64,000 bases of DNA, from positions 248,001 through 312,000 of the forward strand of contig BLAL01000313.1 of assembly GCA_015698045.1 (NCBI GenBank), read 5' to 3'. Shown piece after piece: positions 22,270 to 35,312 of this stretch. Made by a program: the position numbers and the translations under genes. The first letter of the stretch is position 1, and every line of letters begins with the position of its first letter. The stretch comes from Rhizophagus clarus. Lineage: Eukaryota; Glomeromycota; Glomeromycetes; Glomerales; Glomeraceae. The notes beneath the pieces were generated by a model that made no database searches, was not told the origin of the DNA, and saw only the letters and a list, made by a program, of their open reading frames with translations.

Positions 22270-25200
22270 TTACAATTTTTCATTTTCGTCAGTATTCAAT
22301 TGAGAAATGTCAATTTGCAAAGATTCTATTAAAATAAAATTTATTAGTATTTATTAATCCCAGTATCTTATAAGTATTTATTTAATACCTGAATATTCCA
22401 AGCTTTCATTATTTTCGTCAGTATTGTTTAGTAATTCAAGATTATTATCATCAATATTCAATCGAGATGCATTAATTTGTAATAATGATGCTATTTAATA
22501 AATAATATTTTTATTAGTGTTTATAATTATTACTCTAAATATTTTTAATTAAACAATACCTGAAGATTTGATACTGATTATGTTATCACTACATTCATAA
22601 TAATCATCAAAATTTTTTGGTTTAGGAAGATTATTAAAACTAAGTAATCTACTCATATAAATAGCTTCTGAATGTGTATTGTATGATATTCCTAAATTAG
22701 TTTGAGGTACATTATTTTTTGATAAATTATCATTTATTATGTCTGCTTCTTCAATTTGTCTTTGCAATTCTGCTGATTGACTATCGCCTCCGTTGTACTG
22801 CCAATTGTATAAAATATCTTTAATTTCTTCTGCCTTTGGTCGATTTAATAAATCAGCGTCTAAACATCTTTTAATCATTTGAACAATCAATTGAGGTACT
22901 TTAGTATTAAACCTTGGTCTAAGTCCTTTACAAATATTTATTGCCAAATTTTCATCATGGCTAATATTATGATATGGAGGTAATCCAGAAATTATTTCAT
23001 ACATAATTATACCAAAACTATAAATATCTGAAGCTTTGGTATAATTTTGTCCTCTCAAAATTTCAGGAGCTACATAAGGTAAAACACCATATACATTATT
23101 TTTTGCATTTTTATAAGTATTACAATCTGCAGGTTTACATAATCCCATGTCAGCTATGAACACACTAAATATGGATAGTAATATATTTCCACTATGAAAA
23201 TCTCGATGAATAAATCCATTATTATGAATCCAAGTAAGCCCAAGTGCGATTTTAAATAAGTAATTAATCATTTTGTTCCAATTTAACTTATTATAATTTG
23301 CATTTAAATAATTTCGTAAGCTTCCATCTTCTGCATATTTTAAAACCATTATATAATCTTTTGTTTCTGGATTTTGAGTAATTCCATAAAATTTAACAAT
23401 ATAATTAATATTTTCGGAATTATCAAATCTATTATGTAATGTAATCTGCATATAAATATAAAATAAAAATGTTAAATTATAGATAAAATTTTAAGTTTTT
23501 GATTGATAAATAATTTATTGTGATACCTCATTCATAAATTCCAACGTGATATTTTTTGAATTATTCAAAATTTTTAAAGCCACGGGAATATCTTTATCAA
23601 TCCAAATTGCTTTATATACCTTGCTAAATCCACCACTTGCAATATAATTAACATCGTAAAATCTGTCATAAGGTATCCATTCTAATACTTTATTTGTATC
23701 AAGATGAGCTGACAACTGAGTATTTTGAATAAATTTGTCAATTTCATTATTACTACTAGTCCAACTTTCAAAATTTTGTTGAAAGTGCATTGCATTACAT
23801 ATATAATTACATTTTTTGCATTTGTCACTCAAAACCATCATATAATTTTTTGTTTGTGGATTTTGAGTTATTCCACATGGGCTATTAATCTACAAATAAA
23901 ATAAATTTAATAAATAAAATTAAAATGTTCAAAATTTAACAATAAATCGATTATTATACCTCATTAATAAACTTTAATGCAATGTTTTCTGAAACGTTTA
24001 ATCTTTTCAAAGTAACAAACATATTTTGATCTAATCTTATCCAATTTTGATTTTCATCATTCCAATGCAATATATTTCCATCAATCCAATTTGCTTTATA
24101 TACTTTTTTTCCTGCAAAATACGTAATATTATTAAATCTATTATAAGGTATCCATTCTAATACTTCTTTTGTATCATCATGGGCTGACAACTGAGTATTT
24201 TGAATAAATTCATCAATATCATCATTACCACTAGACCAACTTTCAAAATTTTGTTGAAAATGCATTGTATTACATGTATGATTACATTTTTTGCATTTGT
24301 CACTCAAAACCATCATATATATTTTTGTTTCTGGATCTTGAGTTATTCCATATGGCCTATTAATCTACAAATATAATAAATTTAGCTAATAAAATTAAAA
24401 TGTTTCAAAATTTAATAATAAATTAGTTATTATACCTCATTAATAAATTCTAATTTAATATTTTTTGAATTATTTAATCTTTTCAAAGTAACAAACATAT
24501 TTTGATCCAATCTTTCCCAACTTTGACTAAATTCACCCCATTCACTGATAAATCCGTCAATCCAGTTTGCTCTATATACTTTCTTTTCTGCAGAATACTT
24601 AATATTATTAAACTTATCATAAGGTATCCATTCTAATACTTCTTTTGTATCATTATGGGCTGACAACTGAATATTTTGAATAAATTTGTTAATATTATCA
24701 TTACCACTACTCCAATATTCAAAATTTTGTTGAAAGTGCATTGCATTACATATATAATCACATTTTTTGCATTTGTCACTCAAAACCATCATGTAATTTT
24801 TTGTTTGTGGATCTTGAGTTATTCCATATGGCCTATTAATCTACAAATATAATAAATTTAGTTAATAAAATTAAAATGGTTCAAAATTTAATAATAAATT
24901 AGTTATTATACCTCATTAATAAATTCTAATTTAATATTTTTTGAATTATTTAATCTTTTCAAAGTAACAAACATATTTTGATCCAATCTTTTCCAACTTT
25001 GACTAAATTCGTCCCATTCATTGATAAATCCGTCAATCCAGTTTGCTCTATATGCTTTCCTTTCTGCAGAATATTTAATATTATTAAACTTATCATAAGG
25101 TATCCATTCTAATACTTCTTTCATATCATTATAAGCTGACAACTGAGTATCTTGAATAAACTTGTTAATATCATCATTACCACTAGTCCAGTATTCAAAA

Positions 25201-27207
25201 TTTTCTTGAAAGTGTATTGCATTAAATATATTATTATAGCCTAAGCAACTCAAAACCATCATATAATGTTTTGTCTTTGGATCTTGAGTTATTCCATATG
25301 ACCCATTAATCTACAATTATAACAAATTTAGCTAATCATCTTAAATTATTTCAAAATTTAAACAATAAACTAATTATATACCTCATTAATAAATTCTAAT
25401 TTAATGTTTTTTGGATCACATAATCTTTTCAAAGTAACAACCATATTTTGGTTAAATCTTTTCCAATTTTGGTTTTCATCATCCCATTTGTCAATACATC
25501 CATCAATCCAATGTGCTCTATATATTCCAATTTCTTCAATATATCTAATATTATCAACCCTATCATAAGGTATCCATTCTAATACTTCTTTCATATCATC
25601 ATGGGCTGACAACTGAGCATTTTGAATAAATTTGTTAATATCATCATTACCACTGGTCCAATATTCAAAATTTTGTTGAAAGTGTATTGCATTACATATA
25701 TTATTACATTTTTTGCAATTATTAATACCAAAAACCATCATATAATGTTTTGTCTGTGGATTTTGAGTTATTCCATATGACCTATTAATCTACAATTATA
25801 ATAAATTTAGTTAATAAACTTAAATTGTTTTTAAAATTTAAACAATAAACTAATGATTATACCTTATTAATAAATTCTAATTTAATGTTTTTTGGATCGT
25901 ATAATCTTTTCAAAGTAATAAACATATTTTGATTACACCTTTTCCAATTTTGACTATATTTACCTCGTTCATAAATGTATCCATCAATCCAATTTGCACT
26001 GTATACTTTTTCTTTTGCAGAATACTTAATATTATTAAACCTATTATAAGGTATCCATTCTAGTATTTCTTTATCATTGCCATGGGCTGATAGTTGAGTA
26101 TTTTGAATAAGTTTGTCAATATTATCATTACCACTAGTCCAACTTCCAAAACTTTGTTGAAAGTGTATTGCATTACATATATAATCACATTTTTTACATT
26201 TATTATTCAAAACCATCATATAATTTTTTGTTTGTAAATCTCGAGTTATTCCATATAACCTATTAATCTACAAATATAATAAATTTAGATCATAAAGCTA
26301 AATTGCTTCAAAATTTAATAATAATTTAATAATTATACCTCATTCATAAATTCTAATTCAATGTTTTCTATATCATATAATCTTTTCAAAGTAACAAACA
26401 TATTTTGATTATATCTTTTCCAATTTTGACTACAATCATCCCATTCATAGATATACCCATCAATCCAATTTGCTTTCCCTTCTGCAGAATACTTAGGATG
26501 CGTAATATTTTTAAACCTATCATAAGGAATCCATTCTAATACTTCTTTTGTATCAAAATGGGCTGATAACTGGGTATCTTGGATAAGTTTATCAATATAA
26601 TCGTTATCACTAGTCCAATTTTTAAAATTTCGTTGAAAATGTATTACATTACATATGGAGTTACATTTTTTACACTTATTATTCAAAACCATAATATAAT
26701 TTTTTGTTTGTGGATCTTGAGTTATTCCATATGGCCTATTAATCTATAAATATAATAAATTTATTAATAAAACTAAATTTCTTCATAATTTAATTTCTTC
26801 ATAATTTAATAATAAATTAATTATGATTATACCTCATTCATGAATTCTAATTTAATGTTTTTAGGATTATATAATCTTTTCAAAGTAACAAACATATTTT
26901 GGTCCAATCTTTTCCAATTTTGACTATATTCGTCCCATTCATTGATAGATCCATCAATCCAATTTGCTCCGTACATTCTACTTTCTGCAGAATACTTAAT
27001 ATTATTAAGCCTATCATAAGGTATCCATTCTAATATTTCTATTGTATTATGATGTACTGATAACTGAGTATCTTGAATAAATTTATCAATATATTTATTA
27101 CCACTGGTCCAATTTTTGAAATTTTGTTGAAAATGTATTGCGTTACATTTAAATTTACATTCTCTGCATTTCTTATTTAGCGTTAGTTTCTTAATTAGTG
27201 AATCCAT
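22270..27207 (-). CDS. K2: TKL-type kinase with eight tandem N-lobe modules
   Basis: Eleven exons: 26833-27207, 26339-26743, 25863-26267, 25382-25789, 24912-25310, 24436-24840, 23960-24364, 23527-23889, 22560-23445, 22389-22490 and 22270-22325. They give about 1402 residues. It is the recent duplicate of K1. First, second, third, penultimate and last N-lobe exons pair one-to-one with K1, and the kinase exon is almost identical. Exon 5 has lost the usual C-x2-C cluster (S-C-L-G-Y-N-N-I-F-N instead). The last N-lobe exon (23527-23889) has I-A-S-G-G-F-S-K-V-Y and V-A-L-K. The C-lobe exon has H-R-D-F-H-S-G-N (about residue 1136), D-M-G, V-A-P-E and D-I-Y-S-F-G. All N-lobe exons end in phase 0. 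The final acidic tail lies in two short exons. Joining of all eight copies in one mRNA is inferred from preserved splice sites and frame. Confidence 0.8.
23527..27207 (-). repeat. Tandem exon array in K2 (eight units)
   Basis: The exons start at 27207, 26743, 26267, 25789, 25310, 24840, 24364 and 23889, a spacing of about 464-479 bases. Each carries TAG|ATT acceptors and GAG or AAG|GTAT donors. Confidence 0.9.
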
Positions 27208-28073
27208 AAGACTTTTATAGAATAATGAAGTATAAAAGGCGAAACAAAGTTAATACGAAATTGAATAAAGAATAAAAGTTTCACAATCACATGATAAAAA
27301 TATCATATGACTTAAATACGTCGTATTGCAATACTGAATGACAATTACTCGACTCTGGGAAAACTAGGCAATAATTACTTTGTTTCTGAAGTTTTGGTAT
27401 GGTTTTAGTTTTTTAACTGGCAAAAGATTTTTTTTTTTGCGATACCGTCATATATATTTAGTATTTACCGTTACCTTGTGTTACATAAACAATCATACAT
27501 GTGCACATTTGTATGTCGATCATATTGTTTAATTTAAAATTAAAAACCTTCGTGCAAATACTATATCAAGTTTTTCAATTTATTTAATTATTCTCAATAA
27601 TTAAAATTACCACCTCTTACATAAACAAGAACCATACTAGTATAATCATTTTATCCGGAATTTGAGATGTTCCATATACTAATAATCTATTATTGCTGTA
27701 ATATCTGAAACGTTAATTGAATAAATATATAGAACAAACCTGCAACAATACTACGGTTTAAATTTCATATTTTTAAAAAAGATGATGTATAATGACTAAT
27801 ATTTATTTTTACTAAGAATTATAGTGATAAAGGTTCCTTTAATTTACTATTTGATATAAGTACACTTTTTTAAAATAATAATTGCTGAAAATATCTAGCG
27901 GTAAATACTACTAAATAGTAGTAGATAAATGAACAAAATATTCAAGTTCAACATGGATTTTTTTCGGCTGGGTGTTGTTAACCAAAAATTTGCTGCGTCT
28001 TCAGCTGAGTTTTTCTGCTAACTACACATTATTTACGCAAGTTGGGAAAGTTCGGGTAAAATATTTAGCCTTG

Positions 28074-30174
28074 AAATACTTTTATAATGATGCTACAATT
28101 AAAGAGATCGCGGAGTGACTATGTTTATTGTATATACATTTTAAGTCTTAATATGATTAGTTATTCTTTCTACGCATTAATCTTAAATTTAAATTATTTA
28201 AACTTCAACGCGAAGTTGGTTTTCACAACAGCATTATTCGTTTTTTTAGATTAACCAAGTATCAACATTTTTTATTGTTTGCTCATTTGTAATGGAATAC
28301 GCTTCGAAAATATTTAAAAAAATATTTCGATAATATTACTTGAAATGATAACTGAATTAAATATTGCTTATCGGCTTGTAGTGCCATTTCATATTTACGT
28401 GACAAAAGAATTGTGCATAGTGATCTGGTAACTATTGCAAAATTATTACAATTTGTTTAAGTGGCATCTGCTGGTATGAAGTATTAAAATATTGAAAATT
28501 TATTGATAGCACACCAATAATATATTGGTTTTCAAAATAAGATTGAATTGGAGATTGAAGATACTTTTAACCGAAAATTTAGTGTCATTCCCTACAAATT
28601 AACAGATGAAATGGGTGATATACTATTTAGTGTTGGACTGTCGGTGTATTATTATGGGAGATTAATTAGACAGTGATGATTTTACGTATGTACTTCTAAA
28701 TTTAATACCATTTGTGCGATTTATAATTAGAAATTTTTTTTTTTTTTTAGAATCATATAGTACGTTTACTTCCTAAGAAAAGAATATGGAACCTATGACA
28801 CATAAAGCTCAAAAACCCAATATGATTGATTCTCAATCAATCCTGAACTGAATGGTGTTAAATACAAAAGAAGAAAATCGATTTCACATTGTGTTTGCCT
28901 CTTCTGATTCATTCTTTTTGAAATGGATTGTAGGCATAAGTTTGTTTTGTAATCATATTCAGTAGTAATTTAAATGTTTAATCCGTATTTAATTTTAAAT
29001 ATCCTATAATCTCGTATGTTATTGGAGATTTGAGCAGAGAAGATGACGAAGAATATTTAAAAATCATATTCTTCCTTATCTTTATTTAACAAAACTAGTG
29101 ATATGTGCTGAGAGTTCGCATGTTGGTCTAAAATTATTGATTTGTTTAATTATATAATTTTAAAAGGATGCAAAGAATTCGAAGGTAAATTTGACGACAT
29201 CTTCAGAAATCAGAATAACGGGTACACGCATATTGATTATTAATAGGTATGTTAGAGAAATACAAATCAAGAAAGCTTGCTTAATGGAGATTTATTTCCT
29301 TTAGAAATATGTATTTTATCTGACTTAATAATATCATACTTAAATATTTCATAGATAATGAATTTTCAGTTGTTCAGTTAGAATATAATTGGTTAACATT
29401 CGGTCTTTGTTCCAACGATCTTCATCTTCTTTATTCCAGAGTGGTTCACCTTGCATATCTGAGGAATTAATATGATTCTATCGAAGTCATGAAAGCAATA
29501 GGATTTATTTTAGGATATGATCTGATTAGAAAAATTGGTAATCACGTCATCAACTACCATTACGTGCAATGGAGCGTCACCTATCTGGAATTTGTAAGTA
29601 AAAATAATTTCATGTAAAATGTTTCATAATCGTACATTTTTAATCATACAAGATTTTAATATACATTGGTTTCCATTGTAATCACTTCTCATGCATAAAT
29701 AACCAAACCAAACTTGCAAATATTTGCGAAATAATTTTAAATTTGAATATGCTAATTTATAGAAAGATAGAACTCGAGCAGGAATTTATATTAATTGAAA
29801 CTGAATATCAAAGAGTGAAGGAGTATGTGGATCCTGGGCTCTGGTTATTTTCAGGCTTTATATAAATTTCTATATTCTATATCTAACTTGTTTCTATTTA
29901 TCGGGACTCATCTTCTTTCTTCACTCAAATAAATTTTCCCACACATAACATACAGTATCTACGCCTATACATATCATTTCCCGTCATTAATATGCTTTTA
30001 AAAGTTATAAATTGGCTAAATAGGTCGTTTTAGGGTAACTTTCAATTTAGATACGATTAGCAATGTTCTATGGAAATGATTATTTAAAGAATACAATTTA
30101 ATATCAAAATGTAATAATATTATACTAAAGGATTCTAAAATTATTTTGATCATTCGATGTCAAATTTTTATGTT
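28074..30174. other. Intergenic region with a small kinase-like relic
   Basis: Around 28376-28430 the plus strand reads S-A-I-S-Y-L-R-D-K-R-I-V-H-S-D-L. This resembles the helix E and catalytic-loop start of a kinase, but nothing downstream continues it. The rest shows no recognisable gene. Confidence 0.35.
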
Positions 30175-30182
30175 CTTTGTAT
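30175..30182. repeat. Target-site duplication, left (CTTTGTAT)
   Basis: An exact 8-base copy is found at 31527-31534, immediately outside the hAT-type terminal repeats. Confidence 0.8.
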
Positions 30183-31526
30183 TAGAGCTGCGACCCGTCA
30201 GAATTTCGGTATCCGGATCGTACCTGAACAAAAAAAAAGATTATCCGAATCCTTAACGGGTATTACCCGTTTTTACCCGTTTAGCACTTTACCATATCTG
30301 ACCCGAGTAATATCCGGGTATACTCGGATAAAAATTTTTTTTATAGCATTTATGGATTTATAAAATTTAATTTTTATCATCATAATTTGAAGAAATACAA
30401 GTTATAAAATATAATATGAATTTTATAGCTGTGTAGCTTTCATAAAGCAAAATAATTTAATTTCTAGTAAGTCTAGTTCGCTACCACCTATTTTAATAAA
30501 AGTGTAACTCAATTCATTTTGTTAAGTTCAGATCAATAGTACAATTATCACTATCTTCTTGAACAAACTCATCAAATTCCTTCTCTTGCACATTTTATTC
30601 AAGTTTTTTTCTAATGATCTTTGTAACTTTATTATTTCACACTCTTTATGTAATAATTCATGCACCGTTTTAATTGCTTCTTGCATTGCAAAAGAAAGAT
30701 TTTTCTTTCTTGGATCTAATAGGCTTGCCATGAGACCACCCTGTAATTAATGTAATAAAAGAATAAAGTTATTAAAAGCTGAAATCAAGAAACCTTCGAA
30801 AAATATTGTATTAGGCTTACATTCTCCCGAACTGACCAATAATACTTAATGGTCCTATATAATATTTTTCTCACTTTTATTTCAACTCCCGTTAGATCAA
30901 ATGGGCTTGATACATCAATTTGTTTCTTTTTTTTTCACGACATCATCAGGAAATTTTTAGGTGGATCGGACCATGTAATTCCACATGGGTTAGTTTGGAA
31001 ATACGTGGAATTCTACACATTCCCACATCCCTACATGGATCCACATATATTACCTTAGATCTATGTCGACTATACCACGCGTTTCGTTACATGGTGTCTG
31101 GAAAATACTGGAAATATTTAGAATTCCACAATTTTCCACGGTATATGATGCGGCCATTTGTATCAGTATAAAAAAATAGAATTTATATTCAATTTCATCA
31201 ATATTGTCTGCACTGTCGCTCTCATTCCATAAAGCTTCAAAAAGTGTATTTTCATTGTTATAATCTGTATTTTCAAGATCATCTAAACCAAAATTAATAT
31301 CTGCACGAGTTCATTTAATCATATTTATTATACTTAGCAATAAATTTTGCATTTTTAAATTAAATTACTCGGATCCATATCCGGATCAAACCTTATAAAT
31401 ATAAAACGGGTACAAAACGGATATTACCCGTTTTTACCCGTTTGCAATTCTCTGACTCGGATATTCACAAATATCCGGGTATATCCGGATTGTACCCGAG
31501 TAAACGGGTAACGGGTCGCAGCTCTA
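30183..31526. mobile_element. hAT-type DNA transposon, defective, 1.34 kb
   Basis: Terminal inverted repeats TAGAGCTGCGACCCGT are perfect over 16 bases and are followed by subterminal ACCCGTTTTTACCCGTTT and CCGGATA repeats near both ends. The 8-base target duplication CTTTGTAT is intact. The interior keeps a piece of hAT transposase on the minus strand (30528-30731) with M-A-S-L-L-D-P-R-K-K-N-L-S-F-A, the conserved L-L-D-P-R segment of that family. A shorter repeat with CCACAT and GTGGAATTC motifs is nested near 30960-31150. Most of the transposase is gone, so it would be non-autonomous. Confidence 0.85.
30528..30840 (-). pseudogene. hAT transposase fragment
   Basis: The open piece at 30528-30731 begins M-A-S-L-L-D-P-R-K-K-N-L-S-F-A, a hallmark block of hAT transposases. 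The bases just upstream read I-K-Y-Y-W-S in another frame, consistent with the preceding conserved block. The DDE catalytic parts and the C-terminal dimerisation region are not recognisable. Confidence 0.7.
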
Positions 31527-31534
31527 CTTTGTAT

Positions 31535-32398
31535 GATAGATTGTTATATTTTTTTTTTAATTATTTTCGTAATTATAATATCCTTTATTATTCTATATCA
31601 ATTCAAATTGCCATTAACATTTAAAGGGATTTACGCAAGAAAGAAACATATTTGAGATGAAATTTATCAATATTAGTGATCATTACGTTTTTTGGTTTTT
31701 TCCATCAAAGCCAATTAAGAAACCTTTCTTGTTTTTTTTGCGTTAACAAATGATTTAACTGCAAATAATATTTTTTTATTGGTGATTTTACCAAAATAAA
31801 AATGTAATAAAATATGTTGCTCGATTTGCTTTTCAAGTACTCTCGCAATTCATTATGATACCTATGAAAAAATTTCCAATGTTATTTTATTATAATGGTT
31901 ACAAAAATTAGTTAAAACATATTTCTAGCGCTTTTTGAGTATTATGTCAACCACAATTTGCATGGAGTGATCAGATAAAAGTTCATAATAATTTGAATTT
32001 AATCATAATGTTTTAGAAATTATTAGATACAACATTTTATCATTTAATCTGATCTTTCATCCTGCATTTGAAAATTCTACCCTACGTTAGATTACTATCA
32101 ATATTGATGTAAATTATTACAATAATAAAGTGATTTAATTTCATAAATAGTTTGTTATTTAAATTAACACTTATAGTATACTTTAATACTAAATTTGCAT
32201 TGAAATTTTCAAAAATAACTAAAAACAATACATACTCAATATAGAATTTATTATTTTGTTTATATAACAGATAACAGATAATACGATCTAAGTTTCAAGC
32301 ATAAAGATTATATATTTTATTAACCGTTAATTATGTTAATTACAAATAAAATGAACATTATTGATTATATGAAATTTATCCGATAATTCTTCATTCGA
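31535..32398. other. Intergenic region
   Basis: AT-rich, with no gene supported. It includes the 3' flank of the ATPase gene. Confidence 0.5.
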
Positions 32399-34087
32399 CT
32401 ATTGAAACATATTAGGATTTTCTTTAATATAAGCTTCTATTAATTTTGATCGAAAAGTCACGGTATTTCTTGATGGATTATATGCAAACACTTTAGCTTT
32501 TAAAACTTCATTATATTTCTCCCCATCTTTGAAAAATCTTTTAAATACATTAGCGTCAATTTCTTTAGATTTCAACAAAACATCAATTGCACTTTTTCCT
32601 GCTTTATGATGTGTTTGATTTTGAAGGAGTTTTGCCGACCAAAATCTCTTCGTAATTTCAATTAAGATTTGCTGTTTAATGACTGCAAGGAAATGAAAAT
32701 TTAATATAAAGCAGAGTTGTGTAAATTTGATTGATAAAATAGCAAGAATAATTTTTACCTTCGATTTTTTGCCCAGCTAGAAATTTATCCGCTACAAATT
32801 TTAAATCAATAATACAACCGCCAACAAAATCATATAATATTATTGCTTCTTCCTTTTTTATCTTGCGCTTATTAACTAGATAATCTATAGATTCATCCTC
32901 ACTAAGATCACCTATTTCTATAACTGATATGTCTGCACGTGACCAAGCACTCCGGCGAGCTAAAATATAAGTTACATATTGTAAGTAATACTATTTTCAG
33001 GAATACATAAAATGTCAACACTTACATCTCATCCTACTAGAAACCGAATCTTCATTGTTGACAAATATTGCAATGTATTTTCGGTTATCTGCACTCCATT
33101 TAGCATCTTCTTGAAGAGTATCAAGAATTTTAGGGTCTGCATCAACTAATCCACTGGTATTGTCATAAATGATGACTGGAAGTTTATTGTGCTTTGCTTT
33201 GTACACTGCACTAGCATTCTTAAAGGCTTTTAAAGCTTTTCTCCACTTGGATTGCTCATCAACTTTATTTATAAAAAGAAACATTAGGATTAAAAGTTTC
33301 AGATGTAAATGGTAATAATGATTAACTTACCATTATAACCTAATATTCTCTTCATAAGCAGTGCTGTAAAAGAAATATGTTCTTCAAATTTAAAGTTAAG
33401 GGATTCTCCAAATACTTTACCAAAGCCTTCCATACCATGATCAGAAGGATCTGAAGGAATTTCAACATATATGACACCTTGCCCTACTTCTCTTGATGCC
33501 ATTTTGGTCAATATGGTTTTCCCAGTACCGTATTCTCCACAAACCACATGATAAAATGATTGATCTCTATCCGGTTGAAAAATTTTTTTAAGACGATCTA
33601 CAACTAAAGGTCGAGGAAACAATTGATCATCTGAAATATAAATTTCAGGTTGAGTCCCTTTTTCTACTGTGTTATTGACAAGATGTTCATTGTATTTGTT
33701 TAGAAGCCAAGCATATAGAAGATCTACCGATACAAGACCAGCAATGACTAAATTCACAAGTATAGAGACCTATAAATGAAAAGATGCTAAGAAATCTGGC
33801 TAAATAATGAGTAACAAGCAAAGAAAATTTCATACCGGAAGCCGTTTTGCAGGACCCTTACTGAATTTGACCAAGTTTTTATTCAGGTTGGGAGATGAAG
33901 AAGACTCTTTGGAAGGGATGTTATGAGGAGAGGAATGAATTGCGGTATTTGTGAAAGATTTTGAAAGTGACGAATGAAATAAATTATGGTTTGAATATCT
34001 TAATGCAACTTTTTGTGATTGAAGGAACATGACTTGATAAGTAGCAAGACGAGACGATAAAACATTCCTACGAAAATAATAGGCCAT
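32399..34087 (-). CDS. Mitochondrial-type AAA/P-loop ATPase
   Basis: Five exons: 33836-34087, 33331-33769, 33026-33262, 32759-32959 and 32399-32682. They give about 470 residues with continuous frame across GT-AG introns. The N-terminus from the ATG at 34087 is rich in Arg and Ser with no acidic residues (MAYYFRRNVLSSRL), which suggests a mitochondrial presequence. An in-frame ATG at 34165 would add 26 residues. A hydrophobic segment follows (V-S-I-L-V-N-L-V-I-A-G-L, about residues 85-107). Walker A is G-E-Y-G-T-G-K-T (about 162-169). A Walker B-like V-I-I-Y-D-N follows, then V-N-N-E-D-S and the family block R-R-S-A-W-S-R-A ... V-I-E-I-G-D-L. The C-terminal part is helical and charged. The fold is that of the archaeal-type/AAA P-loop ATPases expanded in Rhizophagus. 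Substrate unknown. Confidence 0.8.
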
Positions 34088-34261
34088 TTCAACAGTTAGT
34101 TTAGCACAAGTAATGGTTGAAATTAAAAGAAAACATGCAAATGATACAATATTTTGATCATGCAAATTGACGGATAATTAGTCATTACACAAAATTTTTT
34201 TCTCATATTATTTTGTATTTTGTATCCTACGATTATTTTTACGTCACTTCCCTAAATACCG

Positions 34262-34532
34262 CAGTGTTTGGAAATGACCTGGTCATTTAACCATTCAAAT
34301 GATTTAGCTAATCATTTGTCATTATTCATGATCCTTTGTCATTTGGTCATTTCAGTCATTTGATTTTGATTGGTTAATATTCTTATCATGTGATTCAATC
34401 AAAAATAAAAAATAAAAATAAAACCATAGTGCAGGCCAGAACCATAGTACCGGCCAACATTACATTATGACTCAGGTCATTTGTATTTGTCATTTGAATC
34501 ATTTGTCATTTCAAGTCATTTGCCGAACACTG
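34262..34532. mobile_element. hAT-type MITE, 271 bp
   Basis: The element begins CAGTGTTTGGAAATGAC and ends GTCATTTGCCGAACACTG, matching hAT-type CAGTG termini. The 8-base target duplication AAATACCG is present at 34254-34261 and 34533-34540. The interior is full of CATTTG/CAAATGA motifs and has no ORF. Confidence 0.85.
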
Positions 34533-34555
34533 AAATACCGTAATCATACTGTAAG

Positions 34556-34733
34556 GTCTGTTCATGTCCGGTCGGTTATGAATTTTGGTCATATGCAAAA
34601 TAGCAGTCCTATTGGCGAGAAATATTCTCCCTAAAAGATCTAAGCTAAGAGGTTAGGTGATGTAAACAAATGTAAGCAGATTAGGCCAGTCAAGCTAAAC
34701 CTTAACCAACCTCAACCTCAGACATGAACAGGC
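34556..34733. mobile_element. Putative MITE with TA duplication
   Basis: The left end AGGTCTGTTCATGTC and right end GACATGAACAGGCCT form a terminal inverted repeat of 15 bases with one mismatch. Both ends are flanked by TA. The interior is GC-richer than its surroundings and has no ORF. Confidence 0.6.
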
Positions 34734-35312
34734 CTATAATCATTCCATAATTACCTGTTCAGTTTAAAAAACTTAAAAATAATTTTTCAATCATTTGGTT
34801 TAAAAAACCAATTAAAAAAAAAAATTAAAAATCAAATCATTTTTTTTTTTTAATTGTTCTTGTTAAAAAAAAAAAAATTTTTTTTTTTAACTATTCGGTT
34901 TAAAAAGCTGTTAAAAAAATTTTTTTTGATTATTCAGTTTAAATACTGTTAAAATAATAATTTTTTTTTTAACTGTTCAAGTTCAAAAAAATTGTTAAAA
35001 AAAATAAAATAAATTCAAAAGGTAAACAGTATACATAAACGTGCTAAACAAAAGCAAGGAAGCAACTCGGATTTTTGCATATCCCCTAATTTAGTTTTGG
35101 TTTTATTGGTATATACAAATCAAAGCAATATTGTTAATTTTTTCATTATGTTATTTCGTTTATGATTTATTTTCGATACATTTATTGTTGTTTATTTTAA
35201 TTTTAAATAAATAGACACAAAGTGATAGTAACGATTGCGTAGAATGATAACGTGATCTCTAAGTATTGATTATGTCCAAATGTCATTCTCAAGTAGTGGA
35301 GATGTGAGGATT

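Larger units (their letters stand above)
22222..28073. repeat. Segmental duplication, copy 2 (carries K2)
   Basis: Partner of 9306-14175. Nearly identical kinase, tail and first-exon sequences are retained, and the 5' flank shares long identical stretches up to about 28073. It differs mainly by two extra N-lobe units. Confidence 0.85.
34166..35312. other. Intergenic region with MITEs and low-complexity sequence
   Basis: It holds two small inverted-repeat elements (34262-34532 and about 34556-34733). A homopolymer-rich stretch at 34770-35010 has recurring AACTGTTC and GTTTAAAAA units. No gene is supported. Confidence 0.6.
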
